Origin: Rhodoferax sp.
GTDB taxonomy: Bacteria > Pseudomonadota > Gammaproteobacteria > Burkholderiales > Burkholderiaceae
Direction of reading: 5' to 3'
Assembly: GCA_028292075.1 (NCBI GenBank)
Contig: JAQGNA010000325.1
Location: 1 to 6,672 of the forward strand
DNA length: 6,672 nt
The notes beneath the pieces are model-generated. The model saw only the letters and a program-made list of their open reading frames with translations. It ran no database searches and was not told the DNA's origin. The first letter of the stretch is position 1, and each line of letters begins with the position of its first letter. Below, in pieces: positions 1-6,051 of the stretch. Position numbers and translations under genes: made by a program.

Positions 1-17
1 TCGAGCGACATCGCTTC

Positions 18-23
18 AAGGAA
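18..23 (+). promoter_or_regulatory. Ribosome-binding site of dadA
   Basis: AAGGAA with a six-base spacer to the ATG at 30. It fixes the start of dadA. The promoter itself must lie mostly outside the window, as only 29 bases precede the gene. Confidence 0.7.
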
Positions 24-29
24 CTTCTC

Positions 30-1367
30 ATGCGCGTGACTGTTCTCGGCGCCGGCTTGCTCGGCGTCACCTCCGCTTACTACCTCAACCAGCTCGGTCA
101 CGACGTGACCGTGATCGACCGGCAGGCCACGCCGGCCGCCGAAACCAGCTTCGCCAACGGCGGGCAGATCTCGGTAAGCCATGCCGAGCCCTGGGCCAAC
201 CCGGGCGCGCCGCTCAAGCTGCTGCAATGGCTGGGGCGCGAAGACGCGCCGCTGCTGTTTCGGCTGCGCGCGGACATGCGCCAATGGCTGTGGGGCCTGC
301 AGTTCCTGCGTGAATGCACGCCCGGCCGCACGCGCCACAACATTCAGCAGATCGTGCGCCTGGGCAGCTACAGCCGCGACACGCTGCAGGCCCTGCGCCG
401 CGATCTGGGCGAAACCGGCTTTGGATACGACGAACGCACGCAGGGCATCCTGCACTTTTACACCACGCGGAAGGAGTTCGACGCGGCGCAGGCGCCGGCC
501 GAACAGATGCGCGCCCTGGGCTGCGACCGGCAGGTGATCTCGGCCGACGAAGCCGTGCGCCTGGAGCCGGCGCTGCGCCACATCCGCCCGCAACTGGCCG
601 GCGCCACCTACACCCGCGAAGATGAATCCGGCGACGCCAACAAGTTTGCCCGCGCGCTGGCGAAGCGGTGCGAAGCCAACGGCGTGAAGTTCCTCATGGG
701 CCACCACATCACCGCCCTGCGCGAAGTGGCGGGCCGCATCGACCATGTGGAAGCCACCGATGGCGAAGGCCGTTTTCAGCGCATCGGCGGCGACGCGGTG
801 GTGCTGGCCATGGGAAGCCTCAGCCCGCTGCTGGCCGCGCCGTTGGGCATCCGGCTGCCGATCTACCCGGCCAAGGGCTATTCGGTGACGATGCCGGTGA
901 AGGACGCGTCGATGGCCCACCAGGTCAGCCTGACCGACGACGAGTTCAAGCTGGTGTTTTCTCGCTATACGTCGGAGGGAAGCAACGGCCTGCCCGGACG
1001 CGACGTGCTTCGCATTGCCGGCACGGCCGAATTCAACGGCTACGACCGCGACCTGAACGCGGTGCGCTGCGAAGCCATCGTGCGGCGCGTCGAGCAGCTC
1101 TTCCCCGGCGCGGGCGACACCGCCCAGGCGCAGTTCTGGACCGGCCTGCGGCCCGCCACCCCCAGCAACGTCCCGCTGATCGGCAAGACCAGGCTGCCCA
1201 ACCTGTACCTCAACACTGGCCACGGCACGCTGGGCTGGACGCATGCCTGCGGCTCGGGCAAATCAGTGGCGCGCATCGTCAGCGGCCTGGTCCCCGAAGT
1301 GGATTTCGCGTTCACCGGCATGGGCAAGGAACCAAGGTTCCCGGCTGCCACCCCTGCGACCCGCTGA
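30..1367 (+). CDS. dadA: D-amino acid dehydrogenase small subunit (DadA), FAD-dependent
   Basis: Predicted FAD flavoprotein of 445 aa that oxidatively deaminates D-amino acids (classically D-alanine) to 2-oxo acids and ammonia, passing electrons to the respiratory chain at the inner face of the cytoplasmic membrane. Seen: an N-terminal Rossmann dinucleotide motif GAGLLG at residues 7-12 followed by an acidic strand end (VID, 28-30); the family block SFANGGQIS at 40-48; and the C-terminal block TGLRPATPSNVPLIGK (371-386) with LNTGHGTLGWTHACGSGKS (394-412). Length is close to E. coli DadA (432 aa). The start is supported by AAGGAA at 18-23, six bases before ATG. Residues about 313-323 (TSEGSNGLPGR) look like a short insertion before the RIAGTAEF strand compared with E. 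coli DadA as I recall it. No racemase gene lies beside it here; upstream sequence is outside the window. Other DAO-family deaminases are possible but less likely. Confidence 0.93.
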   Translation: MRVTVLGAGLLGVTSAYYLNQLGHDVTVIDRQATPAAETSFANGGQISVSHAEPWANPGAPLKLLQWLGREDAPLLFRLRADMRQWLWGLQFLRECTPGRTRHNIQQIVRLGSYSRDTLQALRRDLGETGFGYDERTQGILHFYTTRKEFDAAQAPAEQMRALGCDRQVISADEAVRLEPALRHIRPQLAGATYTREDESGDANKFARALAKRCEANGVKFLMGHHITALREVAGRIDHVEATDGEGRFQRIGGDAVVLAMGSLSPLLAAPLGIRLPIYPAKGYSVTMPVKDASMAHQVSLTDDEFKLVFSRYTSEGSNGLPGRDVLRIAGTAEFNGYDRDLNAVRCEAIVRRVEQLFPGAGDTAQAQFWTGLRPATPSNVPLIGKTRLPNLYLNTGHGTLGWTHACGSGKSVARIVSGLVPEVDFAFTGMGKEPRFPAATPATR

Positions 1368-1417
1368 CCCGCTGACCGGCGGCGCCACGCAGTGCGCCAA
1401 CCCGCGGTGAACCCCAC
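1368..1417. other. Convergent intergenic gap between dadA and the FIST gene
   Basis: Fifty bases between two converging stop codons. A short interrupted GC stem is possible (GGCGC at 1381-1385 with GCGCC at 1394-1398), but there is no T-run on either side, so no intrinsic terminator can be claimed. An octamer ACCCGCTG is repeated in tandem across the dadA stop codon. Confidence 0.3.
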
Positions 1418-2683
1418 TCAAGCCGTGAAGACCGTCAGCACCCCGGTGTAGCCATACAGGTGCTGGCGGGCAATCTCGCCGCCAGCGAAGAAGCCCACCA
1501 GCGGCACGTCGCCCAGTGCACGCCGCACGATCTGCATCTCCGCGCTCGGGCCACCGAAATGCGGGCCGCCCCGGCCGGCGCAGCTCACGTACACCGCGCC
1601 GGCCATGCGCCGGGCCGGGTGCGGGGCGGACTCGGCCTCGGGTGCCGCCAGCGCGGTGGCGGCTTCGATCGGCATCTCCTCGGGCTCGAGTTCTTCGCGG
1701 ATCTCGGCGCAGATGCGGACCAGGTCGGCCTTTGCCGCCGCCATGTTGCGCTGGCAGAACGCCAGCCGCGTGCCAACCGCCACCATCTCGGCCAGCGCGA
1801 CGCCCTGGCGCGCCGGGTCGAGCCCGATGATGTGACGCACGATGACGTCGCTGCCGAAATTGCCGGCGCGCGTGGTGACCGCGTCGCTGCCACCGGCCGC
1901 CGGCGAGGGCATGAGCCCGGCCAGAGTGGCCCGCACGCGCACCAGCGCCTCGCGCGGTTCATCGAGCGACACACCGAGGTCGCGCATCAGCACGCCGAGG
2001 GCCGGCTCGCCGTCGAGCGCAATGACCACGTTGCCTTCGGCCGCCGTGATGGTGCGCACCGGAGCGATGGGCTGGCAGCCCTGCGTCACGCGCGAGATCA
2101 TTTGAACGCCTTCGGCAAAGGCCACGCCGCTCAGCCCGCCGCTGAACACGCCGCGCGCGGCACCATGGCCCTTGATGTTGCCGTTGCCACCTACCGCGAA
2201 CTGCACCGCGCGCGAGCGGCTCGATGCCAGGCCGCCGAAGAGGTAACCGGTGTCGGTGCGGGCCGCCATCTCGGCGATGAGTTCGACCACGTCGGGCGTG
2301 CTGGCATCGGCATGCACCAGCGCCGTGTGGGCGTCGAAGCCGATGCCGAGCGGTGCGATGCCGGAGAACACGCGGTACTGGTGCGAAGGCAGGCCGCAGA
2401 GCATGACCGCGATGGCCGGCTCATCGAAATACTCGGCGTTGTTGGTGGCAATGCCCACGCCGACCGTGCCCGACCAGTCGGTCACCTCGGGCAATTCGGC
2501 GCTGAGCCATTCCAGGATGTCTTCGGCCTCGGCGGCATGGTGGTCGGTGATGTAGAGAAGGCCCAACGTCGGAGCGCTCGCGTAGTCGGGCAGTGCCATG
2601 TGCGCCCGCAGCTGGGCGAGCACCAGGCCGGCTGCCATGCGCCACTGCGGATGCGTGGCATGGCCATAGGGAAATAATTTCAT
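1418..2683 (-). CDS. FIST N-/C-domain protein (putative small-ligand sensor)
   Basis: A 421-aa protein with FIST_N followed by FIST_C. FIST domains are predicted sensory modules proposed to bind small ligands such as amino acids, usually fused to signalling outputs or free-standing; function here is unproven. Seen: an N-terminal half with LGLLYITDH (40-48), WSGTVGVGIAT (70-80), and YLFGGLASS (147-155) preceding a glycine-rich stretch; and a classic FIST_C end with VSCAGRGGPHFG (366-377), LGDVPLVGFFAGGEIA (390-405) and LYGYTGVLTVF (409-419). Residues about 330-358 form an acidic, alanine-rich linker. No kinase, GGDEF or chemoreceptor output is fused and no transmembrane segment is evident, so it is probably cytosolic. 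An ATG eight codons further upstream (2707) is in frame but lacks a ribosome site, whereas GGAG at 2690-2693 sits six bases before the chosen ATG. It starts 38 bases after phaM ends, suggesting one transcript. Confidence 0.88.
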   Translation of the reverse strand: MKLFPYGHATHPQWRMAAGLVLAQLRAHMALPDYASAPTLGLLYITDHHAAEAEDILEWLSAELPEVTDWSGTVGVGIATNNAEYFDEPAIAVMLCGLPSHQYRVFSGIAPLGIGFDAHTALVHADASTPDVVELIAEMAARTDTGYLFGGLASSRSRAVQFAVGGNGNIKGHGAARGVFSGGLSGVAFAEGVQMISRVTQGCQPIAPVRTITAAEGNVVIALDGEPALGVLMRDLGVSLDEPREALVRVRATLAGLMPSPAAGGSDAVTTRAGNFGSDVIVRHIIGLDPARQGVALAEMVAVGTRLAFCQRNMAAAKADLVRICAEIREELEPEEMPIEAATALAAPEAESAPHPARRMAGAVYVSCAGRGGPHFGGPSAEMQIVRRALGDVPLVGFFAGGEIARQHLYGYTGVLTVFTA

Positions 2684-2689
2684 CGACGG

Positions 2690-2693
2690 CTCC
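2690..2693 (-). promoter_or_regulatory. Ribosome-binding site deciding the FIST protein start
   Basis: GGAG on the minus strand, six bases before the ATG at 2683. It lies inside the coding sequence of the longer alternative reading (ATG at 2707), which has no comparable site. This favours the shorter 421-aa product. Confidence 0.6.
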
Positions 2694-2721
2694 GCACCGG
2701 AGTGCATGGATCAGTGTTCGG

Positions 2722-3495
2722 TCATCCGGCCCGCTTCTTGGCGGCGGCGGTCTTGCCGGCAGCCTTGCGGGCGGGGGCTTGCTTGGCGGCTGTAGCTGTC
2801 TTGCCGCTGGCGGCAGACGTGGCCCCGGGCGGCGTGTCGCCCAGCGGCGAGGTCAACGGCTTGGTCGCCACCTTGGCGAACGCTTCTGCGCTTTTGAACG
2901 CGTCCTTGGCGAAGCTGGCCGCCTTGGTGCTGTCTTCGGCGGTCTTGGTGGCTGCGTCCTTCAGGGCACCAGCGGCAATCTGCTGGAACTGCGTGGTCAG
3001 CGAGTTCCACCATTGCAGCGGGTCGACGACGCTTGCCGCGGCCTTGCCATTGGCGCCGCCGTCGCTTTCGGTGGCTGCCGAGTCATCGGTTGCTGACGAA
3101 GCGGCGGCGGGGGCCGCCGATGGCATTTCAAAGGGCTTGCGCGGCTCGGGCTTGCTCTCGGCAGGGCCTGCCGCGTCGGGCGTTTTGATCTTGAAGGCGT
3201 CGGCCAGGTCGCCCATGCTGAAGTTCATGCCCTGCAGCGTGGCCAGCGTCATCTTCTGGACCTCCAGCGCCTGGATCGTCGCCTTCAGCGCCACGGCATT
3301 CTGGTCAAGCCAGAACTGCACCGCCTTCAGCTCGTCGATGCGCTTCTCGAGCTCCTCCACATTGATGGTGGGTGCCACCCAGCTGCCGAGCTTGGGCATC
3401 TGCGGCATCTTTTGGGTGCTGCCCTTGGCAAGGTTTTGCAGGAAGTCGAAGCCGGGTACGAATTTGCTGAAGTCGAAGTTGGTTGTGTCGCTCAT
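2722..3495 (-). CDS. phaM: PhaM-type polyhydroxyalkanoate granule regulator
   Basis: A 257-aa protein resembling PhaM of Cupriavidus necator (Ralstonia eutropha), a phasin-like protein that binds and activates PHB synthase PhaC, sits on PHB granules and ties them to the nucleoid through a basic tail. Seen: the N-terminal signature GFDFLQNLAKG (15-25), then SWVAPTINVEELEKRIDELK (38-57) leading into a helical, probably coiled-coil region with VQFWLDQNA (59-67) and IQALEVQKMTLATLQGMN (74-91). A low-complexity Ala/Ser/Pro linker (about 105-155) follows, then DPLQWWNSLTTQFQQIA (158-174), an alanine/lysine amphipathic stretch, and a histone-H1-like tail KAAGKTAAAKKRAG (244-257). Length is close to C. 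necator PhaM (about 263 aa). The start is supported by GGAG at 3504-3507, eight bases before ATG. No phaC, phaA or phaB is in the window, and the FIST gene follows closely. A generic phasin is the alternative, but the N-terminal signature and basic tail favour PhaM. Confidence 0.87.
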   Translation of the reverse strand: MSDTTNFDFSKFVPGFDFLQNLAKGSTQKMPQMPKLGSWVAPTINVEELEKRIDELKAVQFWLDQNAVALKATIQALEVQKMTLATLQGMNFSMGDLADAFKIKTPDAAGPAESKPEPRKPFEMPSAAPAAASSATDDSAATESDGGANGKAAASVVDPLQWWNSLTTQFQQIAAGALKDAATKTAEDSTKAASFAKDAFKSAEAFAKVATKPLTSPLGDTPPGATSAASGKTATAAKQAPARKAAGKTAAAKKRAG

Positions 3496-3503
3496 GGGGA
3501 TGT

Positions 3504-3507
3504 CTCC
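3504..3507 (-). promoter_or_regulatory. Ribosome-binding site of phaM
   Basis: GGAG in the leader TTGGAGACATCCCC, eight bases before the ATG at 3495. The same TGGAGACA leader occurs before the Bug gene in this window, and such leaders are frequent in this clade. No convincing -35/-10 pair for phaM can be read in 3508-3576. Confidence 0.6.
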
Positions 3508-3576
3508 AATGGTGGATAGGCTGGTCGTTTTTGTGTTTGACAGCTTACTCCAATGGCGCTTTCCCGAAACTCGACC

Positions 3577-3879
3577 TCAGGCCCCGCCGCGCCCTCGCAC
3601 CGTGGCGAGCAATTGGCCCAGATCGAGCGTGCGCGCCTTCTCCTGCATGGCCGGCAGGTAGCGGCCCTGCTGGCCCTGGGCCTCCTGGGCAAGACCGGCG
3701 TAGGTCTGCTTGAGCAGGCCGGTCGCCCAGGTGCGGCCACCGGCGTAGTAGCGCCACGCGACATGGCCCAGCTGCAAAGTCAGCCCGACGCCAACCGTCG
3801 CCAGGAAGTCCTTGATGTGGCCCTGGTCGAGTGCGAAGCCGTGCAGCGGGCCAATGCGCTCGGCGCGCCGAGGGGTCTT
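3577..3879 (-). CDS. Small unknown protein frame without a conventional start (possible frameshift)
   Basis: Open frame of about 100 codons, bounded upstream by an in-frame TGA at 3880-3882. I do not recognise the family. Its composition looks like real coding sequence: third positions are almost all G or C, and the protein is balanced, with AERIGPLHGFALDQGHIKDF near its 5' end, a moderately hydrophobic stretch LATVGVGLTLQLGHVAWRYY, and a helical C-terminal part including GLLKQTYAGLAQEA. Codons in the two other minus-strand frames translate to Arg/Pro/Ala-rich nonsense. The oddity is the start: there is no ATG or GTG in the frame, and the first usual alternative is a TTG at 3777, which would give only 66 aa and cut through the hydrophobic stretch. 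Removing one C from the C4 run (plus-strand GGGG at 3872-3875) would join it to an upstream TTG at 3883 or an ATG at 3934. It lies 81 bases upstream of phaM on the same strand. It may be an intact gene with a sequence error, a CTG/TTG-started gene, or a recent pseudogene. Confidence 0.5.
   Translation of the reverse strand, partial: KTPRRAERIGPLHGFALDQGHIKDFLATVGVGLTLQLGHVAWRYYAGGRTWATGLLKQTYAGLAQEAQGQQGRYLPAMQEKARTLDLGQLLATVRGRGGA
3859..3872. repeat. 14-bp perfect palindrome
   Basis: CTCGGCGCGCCGAG reads identically on both strands. It lies within the 5' part of the small unknown frame, next to the G4/C4 run. In DNA this GC-rich a palindrome of this size is expected by chance about once per window, so an operator or hairpin role is only a possibility. 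Confidence 0.4.
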
Positions 3880-3919
3880 TCAACCCTGTGGCAAGGCCGG
3901 CTTTTTCAGGACCGCAAGC

Positions 3920-3925
3920 GATAAT
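3920..3925 (+). promoter_or_regulatory. Candidate -10 element directly before the VOC gene
   Basis: GATAAT matches the sigma-70 -10 consensus at five of six positions and stands out in very GC-rich surroundings. It ends seven bases before the ATG at 3933, so transcription would begin at or next to the A of the start codon, giving a leaderless mRNA. No good TTGACA-like -35 lies at 16-18 bases. The absence of a Shine-Dalgarno sequence before this ATG fits the leaderless reading. Confidence 0.35.
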
Positions 3926-3932
3926 CCTGGCC

Positions 3933-4346
3933 ATGCAAAGCATCTTTCACCTGGCCTTTCATGTGCGCGACCTCGACGTCGCGCGCCGGTTCTACGGCAA
4001 CGTGCTCGGTTGCACCGAGGGCCGCAGCACCGACACCTGGGTCGACTTCGACTTCTTCAGCCACCAGATCTCGCTGCACCTGGGCGAGCCCTTCGCCACC
4101 ACGCGCACCGGCCGGGTCGGCGACGCCATGGTGCCCATGCCGCACTTCGGCATCATCCTGGCGCTGCCGGACTGGCAGGCCATGGCCGCCCGGCTGCAGG
4201 CGGTTCACACCGATTTCGTGCTCGCGCCGCAAGTGCGCTTCGAGGGGGAACCCGGCGAGCAATGGACCATGTTCTTCTGCGATCCGTTCGGCAATCCGAT
4301 CGAGGTCAAGGGCTTCAGGTCGCTCGAAGCGGTGTACGCGAAGTAG
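3933..4346 (+). CDS. VOC-superfamily (glyoxalase/dioxygenase-like) protein
   Basis: A 137-aa protein with a single vicinal-oxygen-chelate unit, made of two beta-alpha-beta-beta-beta modules; such proteins usually dimerise and coordinate a divalent metal. Seen: FHLAFHVRDLDVARRFYGNVLG (first module) begins at residue 5, IDFD-like WVDFDFFSHQISLHL follows at 36-50, PHFGIIL is at 70-76 and CDPFGNPIEVKGF at 116-128. Likely metal ligands are H6, H71 and E124. The catalytic reaction cannot be predicted, since the superfamily covers glyoxalases, dioxygenases, epimerases and antibiotic-binding proteins. An in-frame ATG-less extension runs upstream to 3831, but homology to the fold begins at the ATG at 3933, which is the start chosen. 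That start lacks a ribosome site. marC follows after six bases, in the same frame. Confidence 0.88.
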   Translation: MQSIFHLAFHVRDLDVARRFYGNVLGCTEGRSTDTWVDFDFFSHQISLHLGEPFATTRTGRVGDAMVPMPHFGIILALPDWQAMAARLQAVHTDFVLAPQVRFEGEPGEQWTMFFCDPFGNPIEVKGFRSLEAVYAK

Positions 4347-4352
4347 CCACGG

Positions 4353-4952
4353 ATGGGCTACACCTTCGCGTCGGCAACGATCCTCCTGCTGCTGATCACC
4401 GACCCCCTCGGCGGCATTCCCATCTTCGCCAACGCATTGCGCAATGTCGCACCCGAGCGGCGGCCCTACGTCATCGTGCGCGAGGTGCTGATCGCGTTCA
4501 CCCTGCTGCTGGCCTTCATGTTCATGGGCGACGCCTTCCTCCGCGTCATGGGGCTCAGCCAGCTCTCTCTGCAACTTGCCGGCGGTGTTGTGCTGTTTTT
4601 GATCGCGCTGCGAATGATCTTTCCCGCGCCCGACCATGCTGAAGCCCCCGTGCAGGGCGAGCCCCTGATCGTGCCGCTGGCCATTCCCATGCTCGCCGGC
4701 CCCTCGGCGCTGGCGACGGTGCTGCTGCTGGTCTCGCAGGCGCCCGAGCGGCGGCTGGAGTGGATCGGTGCGCTGGTCGTCACCATGACGGTCTGCGCCA
4801 TCGTGCTGCTGCTGGCCGAACGCATCCAGCGTGTGATCGGCGAGCGGGTGGTCACCGCCTTCGAACGCCTCATGGGCCTGGTGCTGGTGGCGGTGTCGGT
4901 CGAGATGATGATCCGGGGCGTGAAGCAGTTGACGGTGGAGCTGGCCGGCTGA
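4353..4952 (+). CDS. MarC family integral membrane protein (YhgN-like)
   Basis: A 199-aa polytopic inner-membrane protein of the MarC/UPF0056 family. E. coli MarC was once linked to multiple antibiotic resistance, but this was not upheld and its substrate is unknown. Seen: about six hydrophobic segments, near residues 4-24, 44-62, 68-90, 105-128, 137-155 and 172-190. The family motif ITDPLGGIPIF (15-25) lies in the first helix, and the matching second-half motif PLAIPMLAGPSALATVLLL (108-126) gives the internal pseudo-repeat of the family. A cytosolic or periplasmic loop with many charges separates segments 3 and 4. Length is nearer to YhgN (about 197 aa) than MarC (about 221 aa). It starts six bases after the VOC stop with a poor ribosome site (CACGG), so translation is probably coupled. 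It converges on the Bug gene. Confidence 0.9.
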   Translation: MGYTFASATILLLLITDPLGGIPIFANALRNVAPERRPYVIVREVLIAFTLLLAFMFMGDAFLRVMGLSQLSLQLAGGVVLFLIALRMIFPAPDHAEAPVQGEPLIVPLAIPMLAGPSALATVLLLVSQAPERRLEWIGALVVTMTVCAIVLLLAERIQRVIGERVVTAFERLMGLVLVAVSVEMMIRGVKQLTVELAG

Positions 4953-4971
4953 GCCGGCAGCAGCCGCCGGC
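4944..4971. terminator. Possible hairpin terminator between convergent marC and Bug gene
   Basis: Three copies of the self-complementary hexamer GCCGGC (4944-4949, 4953-4958, 4966-4971) can pair as two mutually exclusive stems, one with a TGA loop that is the marC stop codon. It sits in the 36-base gap between convergent stops. No T-run follows in either direction, so it is not a textbook intrinsic terminator; it may only slow polymerase or protect 3' ends. Confidence 0.3.
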
Positions 4972-4988
4972 AGGCCGTCAACGCCGGT

Positions 4989-5966
4989 TCAGTCGAGCTT
5001 CACACCGGTCGCCTTGATGATCGGGCCCCAGCGCAGGGCCTCGCTGCGGGCGAACTGGCGAAACTGCTCCGGCGTTCCAGGCAGGGCTTCCATGCCGAAA
5101 TCGGCCATGCGCTTTTGCACCGTGGCGCTGGCCAGGGCCTTGTTGAGGTCGCCATTCAGGCGCGCCACCACCGGTGCCGGCAAGCCGGCCGGGCCGAGGA
5201 TGCCCTGGAACGCGAACACCTCGGAATTGGCCACGCCGGCTTCGGCCAGCGTCGGCACATTGGGCAACTGGCTGGCGCGCCGGGCGGAACCGATGGCGAG
5301 CACCCGCACCTTGCCGCTCTGGATGACCGGCAGGCCCGCCGCCAGGTCCAGAAACATGCACGGCACCTGGCCGCCCATCACGTCTTGCATGGCCGGCGCG
5401 GCGCCGCGGTACGGAATGTGGGTGATGAAGGTGCCGGTGCGGGCCTTGAACATTTCCATCGCCAGGTGGTGCGGCGAACCGTTGCCGGGCGAAGCGTAGT
5501 TCAGCTTGCCGGGGTTGGCCCTGGCATAGGCGATGAAGTCCTTCAGGGTTTGCGCCTCGAAGCCAGGCGTCACCACCAGCGCCAGCGGAAACCGGCTGAT
5601 GCCGCCGATGTAGCTGAAGTCTTTCTCGGGGCTGAACGGCAGCTTGCCGAACAGGTGTTCGTTGAAGGCCAGCAGTGCGTTGTCGGCCGACATGACGGTG
5701 TAGCCGTCCGGTTTGGCCGTGGCCACCATCTGCGCGCCGATGTTGGTCGATGCGCCCGGCCGGTTGTCGACGATCACCTGCTGCCCGAGCGTGGCCCGCA
5801 TGGCCTCGGCCACGGTGCGGGCCAGCACGTCGGTGCCGCCGCCGGCCGGGTAAGGCACGATCCAGCGGACCACCTGGTTCGGGTAGTCGGCCTGGGCCCG
5901 CGCGAAGGGCGCGGCGGTGCTGCCGGCCAGGGCCGCGAGGGAAGTCAAGAGGGTTCGGCGTTGCAT
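4989..5966 (-). CDS. Bug/TctC-family periplasmic tricarboxylate-type binding protein
   Basis: A 325-aa extracytoplasmic solute receptor of the tripartite tricarboxylate transporter family. These proteins bind small carboxylates or related ligands in the periplasm and deliver them to TctA/TctB membrane partners. Seen: an N-terminal export signal with twin arginines and a hydrophobic core (MQRRTLLTSLAALAGS) and a likely cleavage after about ARA (22-24). Then come the family blocks VPYPAGGGTD (37-46), VDNRPGAS (66-73), GGISRFPL (121-128), YASPGNGSPHHLAME (157-171), HIPYRGAAPAMQDVMGGQV (183-201) and LPNVPTLAEAG (234-244). Length is typical. The start is supported by GGAG at 5975-5978, eight bases before ATG. 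No TctA or TctB lies nearby, the usual situation for the many orphan Bug receptors of Burkholderiales, so the ligand cannot be deduced. The TraB/GumN gene ends 85 bases upstream on the same strand. Confidence 0.93.
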   Translation of the reverse strand: MQRRTLLTSLAALAGSTAAPFARAQADYPNQVVRWIVPYPAGGGTDVLARTVAEAMRATLGQQVIVDNRPGASTNIGAQMVATAKPDGYTVMSADNALLAFNEHLFGKLPFSPEKDFSYIGGISRFPLALVVTPGFEAQTLKDFIAYARANPGKLNYASPGNGSPHHLAMEMFKARTGTFITHIPYRGAAPAMQDVMGGQVPCMFLDLAAGLPVIQSGKVRVLAIGSARRASQLPNVPTLAEAGVANSEVFAFQGILGPAGLPAPVVARLNGDLNKALASATVQKRMADFGMEALPGTPEQFRQFARSEALRWGPIIKATGVKLD

Positions 5967-6051
5967 GGGTTTGTCTCCAGTGGTTGGGTGTTTGTTTCAG
6001 CGCTGCCCGGCATGGCGCCCGCCGGCCAAGGGCTTGTGCGGGTTCGTCAAA
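5967..6051 (-). other. Gap between the TraB/GumN gene and the Bug gene
   Basis: Eighty-five bases between two minus-strand genes. It carries the Bug ribosome site (GGAG at 5975-5978) and a short five-pair stem (5' CCGGC at 6007-6011 with GCCGG at 6021-6025 on the plus strand, nine-base loop) with no T-run. A TTGAC-like hexamer occurs near the upstream end but has no matching -10, so I cannot say whether the Bug gene has its own promoter. Confidence 0.3.

Noticed and set aside
1460..2677. Long plus-strand open frame of 405 codons
   Set aside because: It is antisense to the FIST gene, is His/Arg/Gly-rich with no recognisable motif, and its length is explained by high GC suppressing stop codons.
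3537..3542. Perfect TTGACA hexamer on the plus strand
   Set aside because: At 17 bases' spacing the sequence is TTTCCC, not a -10, and no plus-strand gene starts within 350 bases.
3553..3924. Plus-strand open frame of 123 codons across the divergent region
   Set aside because: It is antisense to the better-composed minus-strand frame, has no ribosome site, and its residues look like a reverse-strand shadow.
3906..4637. Minus-strand open frame of 243 codons opposite the VOC and marC genes
   Set aside because: It spans two unrelated real genes on the other strand and is rich in His, Glu and Gln with no domain signature.
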